A stretch of 9,349 nucleotides of DNA from Clostridiales bacterium UBA735 (GCA_002298695.1 DBLB01000107.1:1-9349); one strand, 5' to 3'. Counted from the first letter of the stretch, positions 1 through 6,050 are shown. Numbers and translations are program-made. Notes: generated by a model from the sequence alone, not told the origin.

Positions 1-48
1 ACCTTCCCGAAGAAGGAAAAGCTGAAGCTGCCGGGACAGTTATTCTGA
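1..48 (+). CDS. Possible 3' end of an upstream gene (partial)
   Basis: Frame 1 is open from the window edge and reads TFPKKEKLKLPGQLF before a TGA at 46-48, just ahead of the AGGAGG that serves the next gene. This fits the tail of a preceding gene in the same operon. Fifteen residues are too few to assign a family. Frame 3 is also open here and runs into the next gene, so the choice of frame rests only on the position of the stop codon before the ribosome binding site. Confidence 0.3.
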   Translation, partial: TFPKKEKLKLPGQLF

Positions 49-50
49 GT

Positions 51-56
51 AGGAGG
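51..56 (+). promoter_or_regulatory. Ribosome binding site for the DUF3795 gene
   Basis: AGGAGG lies 9 bases before the ATG at 66. It supports that start over any extension of the open frame to the window edge. Confidence 0.75.
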
Positions 57-65
57 AATTCGAGT

Positions 66-335
66 ATGATCGAGTCAAGATGTGGATTATTGTGCAGCGA
101 TTGCAGTTTTCGTGAAGCAACGGGTTGCAAAGGGTGCGTGAATATGGAAAAACCCTTCTGGGCAGATAGCTGTCCCGTGAAATCCTGCTGTGAAAAGAAA
201 GGCTTGCAGCATTGCGGCGAATGCGATGACTTCGTTTGTCCTTTATTACATACTTTTGCTTACGACATGGAGCAAAGCGATAACGGCGCGAGAATCGAGC
301 AATGCAAAAAGTGGTGCAAAAATGGCATCCAGTAA
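66..335 (+). CDS. Cys-rich DUF3795 family protein
   Basis: This 89-residue protein has 13 cysteines. They fall in the pattern typical of DUF3795: CGLLCSDC at residues 6-13, CKGC at 21-24, CPVKSCC at 36-42, HCGECDDFVCP at 49-59, and a final pair at 80 and 84. The spacing suggests binding of zinc or another metal, but no enzymatic role is established for the family and none can be read from the sequence. There is no signal peptide or membrane segment, so it is probably cytoplasmic. The start is fixed by AGGAGG at 51-56. Its last 14 bases overlap the start of the TfoX-like gene, so the two are probably translationally coupled. Confidence is high for the family and nil for a specific function. 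Confidence 0.85.
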   Translation: MIESRCGLLCSDCSFREATGCKGCVNMEKPFWADSCPVKSCCEKKGLQHCGECDDFVCPLLHTFAYDMEQSDNGARIEQCKKWCKNGIQ

Positions 336-684
336 AGAGTATCTTCATTTCATTCTGGAACAGCTATCCGATCTGGACGATATTTCTTACCGTCCTATGA
401 TGGGAGAATTTATCCTCTATTATCACGGTAAAATCGTCGGCGGGATCTATGATGATCGGTTGCTTGTCAAGAAAACAAGATCCGCTCTGGAACTTATGCC
501 TGCGGCAATTTGTGAGCTCCCGTATGAGGGAGCGAAGGAGATGCTGCTGGTGGATGAGGTTGACAGCAAAGAGTTTCTTACAGAGCTGTTTGAGGCAATG
601 TACGAGGAATTGCCCATGCCAAAACGAAAGAACAACGGAATGCGGCAGAAACTGCATTCACGGAAGGGAGAAAAACAATCATGA
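322..684 (+). CDS. TfoX/Sxy N-terminal domain protein
   Basis: This 120-residue protein starts MASSKEYLHFILEQL and contains the typical TfoX-N features: YRPMMGEFILYYHGKIVGGI near residues 24-43, then a DDRLLVK stretch, then LPYEGAKEMLLVDEV, ending in a basic Lys/Arg-rich tail. It has only the N-terminal domain. The helix-hairpin-helix C-terminal domain of the enterobacterial competence regulator Sxy/TfoX is absent, so a competence role should not be assumed. The frame is open back to 190, but the upstream part is a shadow of the DUF3795 gene. The ATG at 322 gives the family's usual N-terminus and overlaps the preceding gene by 14 bases. Its stop overlaps the next ATG (ATGA at 681-684). Its biochemical role is unknown. 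Confidence 0.85.
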   Translation: MASSKEYLHFILEQLSDLDDISYRPMMGEFILYYHGKIVGGIYDDRLLVKKTRSALELMPAAICELPYEGAKEMLLVDEVDSKEFLTELFEAMYEELPMPKRKNNGMRQKLHSRKGEKQS

Positions 685-965
685 TGGAAAATGTTCTGTC
701 TTTTTTGCGCGCGGCAGCGCCGTGGATCTCGATGGGTCTGCTGATCGCCTTTCTCTGTGTGCGGCCAGCGATCCGCAAGGGTAAAGCAGAAGACGATTAC
801 GCAGAGGAAGGGATGTGCGTTGGCATGTGCCTCGGCCTTATGCTCGGCTCTCTGTCCGACAGCAGCAATAGCGGACTTGGCGCATCGCTCGGTATGCTGT
901 TCGGCCTTGTGATCGGTCTTTGCATGCACAAAAAAGGAACCGAGGATCGCGGCAATGAAAAATAA
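681..965 (+). CDS. Small glycine-rich membrane protein, unknown function
   Basis: This 94-residue hydrophobic protein has a likely membrane segment at residues 8-27. A short charged loop ([11 protein letters not shown]) follows, then two glycine- and methionine-rich hydrophobic segments near 45-58 and 66-82 that look like a helical hairpin, and a basic, polar C-terminus. I do not recognise a named domain. GGGAG at 666-670 supports the ATG at 681; a second ATG at 684 is possible. The start overlaps the TfoX-like stop as ATGA, and the end overlaps the acetyltransferase start by 11 bases, so it is an integral member of the operon. It could be a small transporter-like or scaffolding membrane protein, but nothing in the sequence decides this. 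Confidence 0.75.
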   Translation: MMENVLSFLRAAAPWISMGLLIAFLCVRPAIRKGKAEDDYAEEGMCVGMCLGLMLGSLSDSSNSGLGASLGMLFGLVIGLCMHKKGTEDRGNEK

Positions 966-1584
966 GCGTTATCCCCGTCCGCACGATAGGCAGACGGTTT
1001 ACCTGAAAGATGTGATCACTGGCCCGAACATCGAAGTCGGTGACTACACGATCTACAACGATTTCGTCCACGATCCCTGTGATTTTGAAAAGAACAATGT
1101 GCTTTATCACTATCCGATCAACGGCGACCGCCTGATTATCGGAAAATTCTGTTCGATTGCCTGCGGTGCAAAATTTCTGTTTACCAGCGGAAACCATTCG
1201 ATGCAGTCGCTGTCTGCCTACACCTTTCCCATCTTCTTTGACGAATGGGAGCTGGACGCGAAGAACATCTGCGATGCATGGGACAACAAAGGCGACACCG
1301 TAATCGGGAACGACGTGTGGATCGGCTATGAGGCGGTCATTATGCCGGGTGTAAAAATCGGTGACGGGGCCATCATCGGGACACGCACCGTGGTGACAAA
1401 GGATGTGCCGCCCTATACGATCGTGGGCGGCGTTCCGGCCAAGCCCATCCGTAAGCGCTTTGACGATGAAACGATTGAGAAGCTGGAAGCCCTGCGCTGG
1501 TGGGATTGGGACGATGAAAAAATCAAACGCAGTATTCCCGCCATTCAGTCGGGCAGCCTGGCAGCATTGGAGTGTGCAGAATGA
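955..1584 (+). CDS. CatB/Vat-like hexapeptide O-acetyltransferase
   Basis: This 209-residue protein belongs to the xenobiotic acetyltransferase (XAT) group of left-handed beta-helix enzymes. The group includes CatB chloramphenicol and Vat streptogramin A acetyltransferases, which move acetyl from acetyl-CoA to a hydroxyl group in the cytoplasm. Visible marks are GDYTIYND at residues 29-36, [14 protein letters not shown] at 61-74, GNH with the expected catalytic His81, the AYTFPIF loop, hexapeptide repeats around [20 protein letters not shown] (113-132) and [15 protein letters not shown], and the C-terminal [11 protein letters not shown] helix. Length is normal for the family. The real acceptor is unknown: many chromosomal Vat/CatB relatives do not act on antibiotics. 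It starts inside the end of the membrane-protein gene and is coupled by ATGA to the CatA-like gene. Confidence 0.88.
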   Translation: MKNKRYPRPHDRQTVYLKDVITGPNIEVGDYTIYNDFVHDPCDFEKNNVLYHYPINGDRLIIGKFCSIACGAKFLFTSGNHSMQSLSAYTFPIFFDEWELDAKNICDAWDNKGDTVIGNDVWIGYEAVIMPGVKIGDGAIIGTRTVVTKDVPPYTIVGGVPAKPIRKRFDDETIEKLEALRWWDWDDEKIKRSIPAIQSGSLAALECAE

Positions 1585-2201
1585 AACCAACCGTTATCGA
1601 CCCGAAAACGGCTACCCGTGCTGAGGCGTATGCGCTTTGGATGAGCGCACCGAACCCTATGGTGACTTTTTTCAAAACCCTGGATGTTACGCCGCTTGTG
1701 AGATTCAGCCGCAAGCGCGGGCTGAAATTCAATATGCTTCTGTGCTGGTGTATCGGCAAGGCGGCCAGCGGGATCAAGGAGTTTTATACTCTCCCTGTTG
1801 GGCGCGAGCTGCTGCAATATGACAGCATCGCGGTGAACACTATCGTAAAAAACAAAACCGGCGAGGTCAGCTCCTGCGATGTGCCGTTTTCCGCTGACCT
1901 TGCGCGGTTCAACGCCGACTACCTGCGGCTGACGCGCGCAGTTGCGGAAAGCTGTGAAAACCACGACCTAACCGACAGCATGGTCATCGGCACCTCCGCC
2001 ATTGTGGATACCGAAATCGACGGCGCAGTCGGCATGAACAGCGGCATTTTCAACAATCCTTTTCTCATTTGGGGCAAATATCATAAGGGGCTTTTCAGGA
2101 CGACGCTGAAGCTGTCGTTCCAATTCCACCATACCCAGATGGACGGCGCGCACGCAGGGCGGTTTCTTGCGCAGCTTCAAGAAACCATTAACAGGATATA
2201 A
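1581..2201 (+). CDS. CatA-like O-acetyltransferase
   Basis: This 206-residue protein has the fold family of classical trimeric chloramphenicol acetyltransferase, unrelated in fold to the CatB-type neighbour. Marks are [13 protein letters not shown] at residues 30-42 (matching the LDVT region), KFNMLLCW, the [14 protein letters not shown] segment, and the C-terminal [20 protein letters not shown] with catalytic His184 and structural Asp188. The motif departs from classical CAT, which has Ser or Ala after HH and Phe or Tyr after DG; here these are Thr and Ala. The classical PWxSF serine region is replaced by a sequence near SAIVDTE. Chloramphenicol as substrate is therefore doubtful. The start is the ATG at 1581, with GGAG 8 bases upstream and an ATGA overlap; an in-frame GTG at 1572 is less likely. 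Confidence 0.82.
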   Translation: MKPTVIDPKTATRAEAYALWMSAPNPMVTFFKTLDVTPLVRFSRKRGLKFNMLLCWCIGKAASGIKEFYTLPVGRELLQYDSIAVNTIVKNKTGEVSSCDVPFSADLARFNADYLRLTRAVAESCENHDLTDSMVIGTSAIVDTEIDGAVGMNSGIFNNPFLIWGKYHKGLFRTTLKLSFQFHHTQMDGAHAGRFLAQLQETINRI

Positions 2202-2267
2202 TAAGAGAATTTAGATCTGACACCGGTCATGCGATGCCGTCGAAAAGATAGCAGGAGGCAATAACCA
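2202..2267 (+). other. Spacer with ribosome binding site of the GNAT remnant
   Basis: This is a short intergenic spacer with no clear terminator hairpin. It contains AGGAGG at 2253-2258, nine bases before a TTG start codon at 2268, so the truncated gene that follows once continued the operon. Confidence 0.5.
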
Positions 2268-2375
2268 TTGCAATACGAAAAAGAAATTATCTTAAAGGAT
2301 GGCGCGAAATGCCTTCTTCGCGGAGCGGGTGAAGCTGATGCCGCCGAAGTGCTCCGCACTTTTGATCTCACGCAT
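2268..2375 (+). pseudogene. Truncated GNAT N-acetyltransferase (N-terminus only)
   Basis: From a TTG start with a good AGGAGG, the frame reads QYEKEIILKDGAKCLLR and then GAGEADAAEVLRTFDLTH. This resembles the first strand and helix of GNAT acetyltransferases of the type that begin with KEIxLKDG and continue through LRxxxxxDA to FxLTH. After the His codon at 2373-2375 the frame continues only into antisense of the adjacent minus-strand gene and stops at 2510. The acetyl-CoA binding motif and the rest of the roughly 150-180-residue domain are missing, so it cannot be functional. The family call rests on recognising about 36 residues. The break coincides with the truncated end of the NTF2-like gene on the other strand. 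Confidence 0.6.
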
Positions 2376-2766
2376 AGTATTTTCCGTAGACCCAGTTCTG
2401 TGTCAGAGACTTTGCGTCTGCGTCAAAGCCGGGCGCCAGGCAGGTCAGCTTCGCCGTCTTGCCGTCCTCGGCAATGGTCACGACCTGCGTGTCCACATAA
2501 TGATAGATGATCGCGCCGGGGCGCGCGGCGATCTTCGGCATGTAGCCAAAGTATGCGCGGATCGCATCCAGTCCCTTGAGGCAGCCCTTTTCGCCGATCT
2601 CAAGGCTGACATCCGGCTGCGTGGTCGTAAACTGCGCCATGACGCCGTCAATATGCTGCTCGGAATAGAAGTTGATATAACGGTGGAAGCAGTTGATGAT
2701 CTCATCTCTGCTGTTGAGTTTCCTGGCCAGGCGCGTCAATTCCGCAATTTTTTCGTTCAGTTCCAT
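2368..2766 (-). CDS. NTF2/SnoaL-like protein, C-terminally truncated
   Basis: This 132-residue protein is paralogous to the next two genes upstream in its operon. It keeps the N-terminal helix, an FYSEQHIDGVMAQF and QPDVSLE segment like that of the adjacent 240-residue paralog, a conserved His89, and the IAEDGKTAK strand at 98-106. It ends at WVYGKYYA. In the paralog the equivalent RYYA continues as DFIQDSTGAWKIWHMHW plus a tail of about 90 residues. It therefore lacks the last strand of the alpha+beta barrel and the Pro/Tyr-rich tail, and is probably unstable or inactive. GGAGG upstream of the ATG at 2766 supports the start, and a 16-base gap separates it from the preceding gene. It may be better regarded as a pseudogene. 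Confidence 0.7.
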   Translation of the reverse strand: MELNEKIAELTRLARKLNSRDEIINCFHRYINFYSEQHIDGVMAQFTTTQPDVSLEIGEKGCLKGLDAIRAYFGYMPKIAARPGAIIYHYVDTQVVTIAEDGKTAKLTCLAPGFDADAKSLTQNWVYGKYYA

Positions 2767-2782
2767 TGTGATACCCTCCGTC

Positions 2783-3505
2783 TCAATACTTTTCTCTGTC
2801 CCAGAAGTGCTGCAGAATGCGCGTCCGCTTCAATGCGGTGATGCCGTCATACGTCTCGTAAGCATCCGGCGTTTCAGGGATATAATCATAAGAAGCCGCG
2901 GGGTTAAAGATCACCGGCCAGTAGGTGCTGGGCTTGTTGGGCAGCGCTGTGAACACATCGCGCATCTCCGGGATCTCCCACTCTTCATTGTTCGTGGTCT
3001 GGGAGAACATGAAGCCCTTGCGCATGTCGGAATCGTAGATCATGAACCAGTGCATATGCCAGATCTTCCAGGCGCCGGTGGAATCCTGAATGAAGTCCGC
3101 ATAGTAGCGGCCGGCGATAAACGTCTGGCACTGCGCAGCGGAGATGGCCTTCACGCCGCGGGAGAAGCAGACCATTTTCGCGGTCTTGCCGTCGCCCGCC
3201 AGCTCGATGACCGGGCAGGTGCAGTGCTGCTCCAGCAGGACGCCCTTCTTGACCGCCAGACGGCGGAAGCAGTTGTAGTAATTGGTGACAGCTTCTTTCC
3301 CCTCGTAAACCTCGGAATACGCCTCTTCCACAGAGACATCCGGCTGCTCCAGGGCAAAGCAGGACAGCATGCCGTCGGCGTGCTGCAGATTATAAAACTG
3401 AAGATATGTATCGAACAGATTCTCGATCTCATGCACGGCCTCCACACGCTTGGCCCGCTTCATGATCTCCTCGTATCTGGCAAGCAGTTGTGCTTCTCTA
3501 TCCAT
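2783..3505 (-). CDS. NTF2/SnoaL-like family protein (paralog 2, full length)
   Basis: This 240-residue protein contains an NTF2-like (SnoaL-type) domain over about residues 20-155. It has an amphipathic N-terminal helix with Tyr34/Tyr38 and Asp44 (FYNLQHADGM), QPDVSVE, a conserved His94 before the strand VIELAGDGKTAK, and the closing strand AWKIWHMHW (145-153). A tail of about 85 residues ends with PETPDAYETY (210-219), a motif shared with the neighbouring paralog. No signal peptide or membrane segment is seen, so it is probably cytoplasmic. NTF2-like proteins include dehydratases, isomerases and ligand-binding proteins; which one this is cannot be told. The Tyr/Asp/His set recalls scytalone dehydratase and BaiE, which is inference. 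AGGAGGAG lies 6 bases before the ATG at 3505, and the gene lies 13 bases after paralog 1. Confidence 0.8.
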   Translation of the reverse strand: MDREAQLLARYEEIMKRAKRVEAVHEIENLFDTYLQFYNLQHADGMLSCFALEQPDVSVEEAYSEVYEGKEAVTNYYNCFRRLAVKKGVLLEQHCTCPVIELAGDGKTAKMVCFSRGVKAISAAQCQTFIAGRYYADFIQDSTGAWKIWHMHWFMIYDSDMRKGFMFSQTTNNEEWEIPEMRDVFTALPNKPSTYWPVIFNPAASYDYIPETPDAYETYDGITALKRTRILQHFWDREKY

Positions 3506-3518
3506 GGTTTGCTCCTCC

Positions 3519-4217
3519 TTAATACTTCCGCGTATAGTTCAAAGTTGTGGGCTCCGTATAGGTATCGTACGGTTCGGGCGGTTCCGGGAACATATACATG
3601 CTGCCGTTGCGCCGATAGTTCTCCGTGGGTGCGGCGGGTTCGGGTGGAACCGTGATATTGCCGTTGTGGATGCCTTCGAGCTCATCGAACATGCATTCTT
3701 TCCAGTAGCTCCGGTTCTGATAGAGGATGCCGTAGGCTGCTTCCATTTCCGTGACCACGACCCAGTGCCAGTGCCAGATCTTCCAGACGCCGTCCATCTT
3801 GATCAGATCGTGGCCGGTCTTTGCCATGGACCAGACCTGTGAATGGCCCTGCGCCAGGCACTTGTAGCCGGGCGAATAGGATGTAGATTTTGCCGTCATG
3901 CCGTCCTTCGCAATCTCCACCACCTTGGACGTGGACTCATGCTGGACGAGTGAACCGCGCAGGCGCGCAACCGCCGGGCGCTGGTCGAAGAATTCGAGAT
4001 TGGCGCGGGAGCCGACCATGCGGCAGGCCATACCGCAGTCGGACCAGACGCGATCTGCATCCCACTGGATATTTTTCGTAATGCCGTTGCAGTCCGCGCC
4101 CTGGAAATATTGATAATAGGTGTTGATCACCTTATTGATCTCGACCATATCCTCCGCGTGGGTGACTTCCTTATCCAGAGCATCCAGCTGCGCTTCAAAC
4201 TCGTCAAGATTCATCAT
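3519..4217 (-). CDS. NTF2/SnoaL-like family protein (paralog 1, full length)
   Basis: This protein of about 232 residues has the same layout as the downstream paralog. It has an N-terminal helix, then the NTF2-like domain with INTYYQYFQGADCNG (31-45), His93 before VVEIAKDGMTAK, and the closing strand VWKIWHWHW (144-152). A proline-rich stretch (VPPEPAAP) and the tail PEPPEPYDTY (211-220) follow. It is the most divergent of the three: it lacks the QPDVS segment of the others and has WDADRVWSD instead. AAGGAGGG (4230-4237) precedes three in-frame ATGs at 4226, 4217 and 4214. The one at 4226 is too close to the ribosome binding site, so 4217 is chosen and 4214 is possible. A hairpin separates it from the solute-binding protein gene upstream. 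Catalytic or binding role unknown. Confidence 0.8.
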   Translation of the reverse strand: MMNLDEFEAQLDALDKEVTHAEDMVEINKVINTYYQYFQGADCNGITKNIQWDADRVWSDCGMACRMVGSRANLEFFDQRPAVARLRGSLVQHESTSKVVEIAKDGMTAKSTSYSPGYKCLAQGHSQVWSMAKTGHDLIKMDGVWKIWHWHWVVVTEMEAAYGILYQNRSYWKECMFDELEGIHNGNITVPPEPAAPTENYRRNGSMYMFPEPPEPYDTYTEPTTLNYTRKY

Positions 4218-4244
4218 TACTGTCATTCCCTCCTTATAAAGAAC

Positions 4245-4286
4245 GGCGCCACCCGTTCTGCCGTTTGTGTGCACACGGGTGGCGCC
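4245..4286 (-). terminator. Intercistronic hairpin after the solute-binding protein gene
   Basis: GGCGCCACCCGT at 4245-4256 pairs perfectly with ACGGGTGGCGCC at 4275-4286, a 12-bp GC-rich stem with an 18-base loop. On the minus strand it sits 34 bases after the binding-protein stop codon, is followed by GTTCTTTATAA, and lies just before the ribosome binding site of the next gene. The T-run is weak. Partial termination, or mRNA stabilisation that keeps the binding protein more abundant than the downstream products, is more likely than full termination. That pattern is known for binding-protein operons. Confidence 0.5.
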
Positions 4287-4320
4287 TGGTGCTGGGTGAA
4301 ATTATCGGTTGCTCAGCTGC

Positions 4321-5967
4321 TTACTCCACCCACGCCTTATACAGCGTGCCGGCGGTGTATTCAACGGCGTTGATGCCGTGGTCATGGAGCTTGGCGCTCG
4401 TGATGACCGGCTGATAAACCGTGACAATGGGATCGAGGTCGCAGAGCTCGTCGATCAGGATCGGCTGTGCGCTTCTCAGGTTTGCCTGGGATTCTTCTGC
4501 GGTGCCCGCAGTGATGGCGGCGACGATGCGCTCGTTGAGTTCATCGGAGCGGATCATGGAGCTCAGGCCGAGGACGATGCCGCTCAGACCCTGACGGAAG
4601 ATGGAGCCCATCTGGTTGACAACGTCAACAGGGAGCGAAGCCGTGTGGAAGAACATGCCGGTGTGCCAGCCAGTCAGGTTTGCGGAGAAGTCACCGGAGT
4701 CTTGAATGTCGATGGAGACGTTGACGCCGATCTTGGCAAGCATGCTCTGGATGGCGGTGACACAGTTGATCTGCATGGTGTCGTTGCGGACGATCAGGGT
4801 GGTGTCAAAGCCGTCCGGATAGCCGGCCTCGGCAAGCATCTGCTTGGCAAGCTCCACGTCATAGGAGTAGCCCTGCACATCTTCATTGTAGAAGACGGAG
4901 CCTTCGGTCGCGAACTGGTTGGTGACGGTGCCGAAGCCGCTGTAGATGCCGGTCAGAAGCGCGTCCTTGTCGATCGCGTGGCAGATGGCCTGTCTGACCT
5001 TCACATCATAGAAGGGGTTGTTCTCTTCGTCCGTGCAGTTGAAGCAAAGCATGGCGATCTGGGACGGAAGGCCAAGGTTGACTTCGCAGCCCGCAGCCGT
5101 CAGGGTGTTGACCAGATCGTAGTCGGTGCAGTACAGGACGTCTGCGTCGCCGTTCTGCATCGCAGCCTGGGAAACGAGACTGTCGGCGTAGATCTTGATG
5201 ACAACGGAGTCGAGGTTCGGTTCGCCCTGCCAGTAATCGGCAAACTTGACGAAGACCTTCTCCACGTCGCGGGTCATGCTCTCGAACATGAACGGGCCGG
5301 TGCCGACGGGATGGGATTCCAGATACTCAACACCCTGTGTATCGAATGCCTGCTTGGAGGCCATGATGCCGCACTCGCGGGCCAGGGAGTAAGGAATGGT
5401 TGCGTCCCAGTTGGACAGGTTGATGCGGAAGGTGTAATCATCGATCACTTCGAAGGAATCAATGTTGCTGAAGAACGCAGCGCTCTTGATGCCGTTCTGA
5501 CGGTATTCCTCCAGGCACCACGCAGCAACTTCGGCGGTCAGCTCGGAGCCGTCATGGAACTTGATGCCTTCCTTCAGCTTGATGGTGTAGGTCTTGGCTT
5601 CCTGGTCGGTTTCATAGGAGTCGGCCAGATAGCCGCTGATCGTGCCGTCTTCGTTGCAGCGGAACAGAGTCTCATAGACCGTCAGCATCGACTGGAACTT
5701 GTCATCGAAGGTCTGGATATTGTACCACAGCATGGAGGTGACTTCCGCCGGGTCAATGATCGTGATGCTGCCGCCCTTCTTGGGGCCTGCTGTGTCGGAG
5801 TCTGATCCTTCGGAATCGGCAGGAGCCGCGGCAGTGTCTGCGGTGTCTGCGGTGTCTGCGGTCGTCTGGGCAGGTTCATCGGTCGTTTCCTTGCCTGCGC
5901 AGGCAACCAGCGACAGGATCATCACGACCGCCAGCAGGAAGCAAACTACTCTCTTCAAATGATTCAT
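4321..5967 (-). CDS. ABC transporter solute-binding lipoprotein, family 5 (peptide/nickel/opine type)
   Basis: This 548-residue protein has a lipoprotein signal: MNHLKRV, a hydrophobic stretch, and the lipobox LVAC with Cys23. A low-complexity Thr/Ala/Asp/Ser linker follows to about residue 65. The mature domain is SBP_bac_5: KKGGSITI, then ETLFRCNEDGTISGYLADSY, TYTIKLKEGIKFHDGSELTAE, HPVGTGPFMFES, DYWQGEPNLDSVVIKIY, VRQAICHAIDKDALL, and AKQMLAEAGYPDGFDTTL. The family captures oligopeptides, nickel complexes or other small solutes outside the membrane and delivers them to ABC permeases. The start at 5967 is set by AAGGAGGAG at 5971-5979; the frame is open to 6060, but that extension lacks support and would bury the signal peptide. 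No cognate permease or ATPase gene is in the window. It heads the operon with the NTF2-like genes, so its ligand may relate to their substrate (inference). Confidence 0.92.
   Translation of the reverse strand: MNHLKRVVCFLLAVVMILSLVACAGKETTDEPAQTTADTADTADTAAAPADSEGSDSDTAGPKKGGSITIIDPAEVTSMLWYNIQTFDDKFQSMLTVYETLFRCNEDGTISGYLADSYETDQEAKTYTIKLKEGIKFHDGSELTAEVAAWCLEEYRQNGIKSAAFFSNIDSFEVIDDYTFRINLSNWDATIPYSLARECGIMASKQAFDTQGVEYLESHPVGTGPFMFESMTRDVEKVFVKFADYWQGEPNLDSVVIKIYADSLVSQAAMQNGDADVLYCTDYDLVNTLTAAGCEVNLGLPSQIAMLCFNCTDEENNPFYDVKVRQAICHAIDKDALLTGIYSGFGTVTNQFATEGSVFYNEDVQGYSYDVELAKQMLAEAGYPDGFDTTLIVRNDTMQINCVTAIQSMLAKIGVNVSIDIQDSGDFSANLTGWHTGMFFHTASLPVDVVNQMGSIFRQGLSGIVLGLSSMIRSDELNERIVAAITAGTAEESQANLRSAQPILIDELCDLDPIVTVYQPVITSAKLHDHGINAVEYTAGTLYKAWVE
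5835..5861 (-). repeat. Three 9-base tandem repeats in the lipoprotein linker
   Basis: TGTCTGCGG is repeated three times in direct tandem on the plus strand. On the coding strand it encodes repeated Thr-Ala-Asp triplets in the linker between the lipid anchor and the binding domain. Copy number could vary by slippage without shifting the frame. Confidence 0.8.
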
Positions 5968-5970
5968 ATT

Positions 5971-5979
5971 CTCCTCCTT
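5971..5979 (-). promoter_or_regulatory. Ribosome binding site of the solute-binding protein gene
   Basis: On the minus strand AAGGAGGAG is followed after three bases by the ATG at 5967 (about five bases from the AGGAGG core). This decides the start in favour of the lipoprotein signal peptide and against the upstream in-frame ATG at 6060. Confidence 0.8.
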
Positions 5980-5991
5980 ATATTGTGTCCT

Positions 5992-6008
5992 GCTGCACCA
6001 TGTGCAGC
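5992..6008 (-). other. Small perfect hairpin in the 5' leader
   Basis: GCTGCAC at 5992-5998 pairs with GTGCAGC at 6002-6008 around a 3-base loop. It lies 24 bases upstream of the binding-protein start codon and a few bases before the ribosome binding site. It could affect translation or mRNA stability, or serve as a short protein-binding palindrome. Confidence 0.4.
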
Positions 6009-6050
6009 CTGTAGTTATTGAAAATGCAGCGGCATGTCTCGAACTGGTTG

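Noticed and set aside
838..1590. Minus-strand open frame of 250 codons opposite the CatB-like gene
   Set aside because: The plus strand encodes a complete hexapeptide acetyltransferase with its catalytic His, so the reverse frame is a shadow.
2202..2380. Insertion-sequence boundary at the GNAT/NTF2-like junction
   Set aside because: No transposase, terminal inverted repeat or target-site duplication is visible on either side, so a simple deletion or recombination (or assembly join) is preferred.
2693..3655. Plus-strand open frame of 320 codons opposite the NTF2-like genes
   Set aside because: It spans the ends of several real minus-strand genes, matches no family I recognise, and is best explained as a codon-bias shadow.
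4309..5805. Plus-strand open frame of 498 codons opposite the solute-binding protein gene
   Set aside because: It is antisense to a clear SBP_bac_5 gene; its protein has no recognisable family and no suitable ribosome binding site. Long antisense frames are common opposite GC-rich coding sequence.
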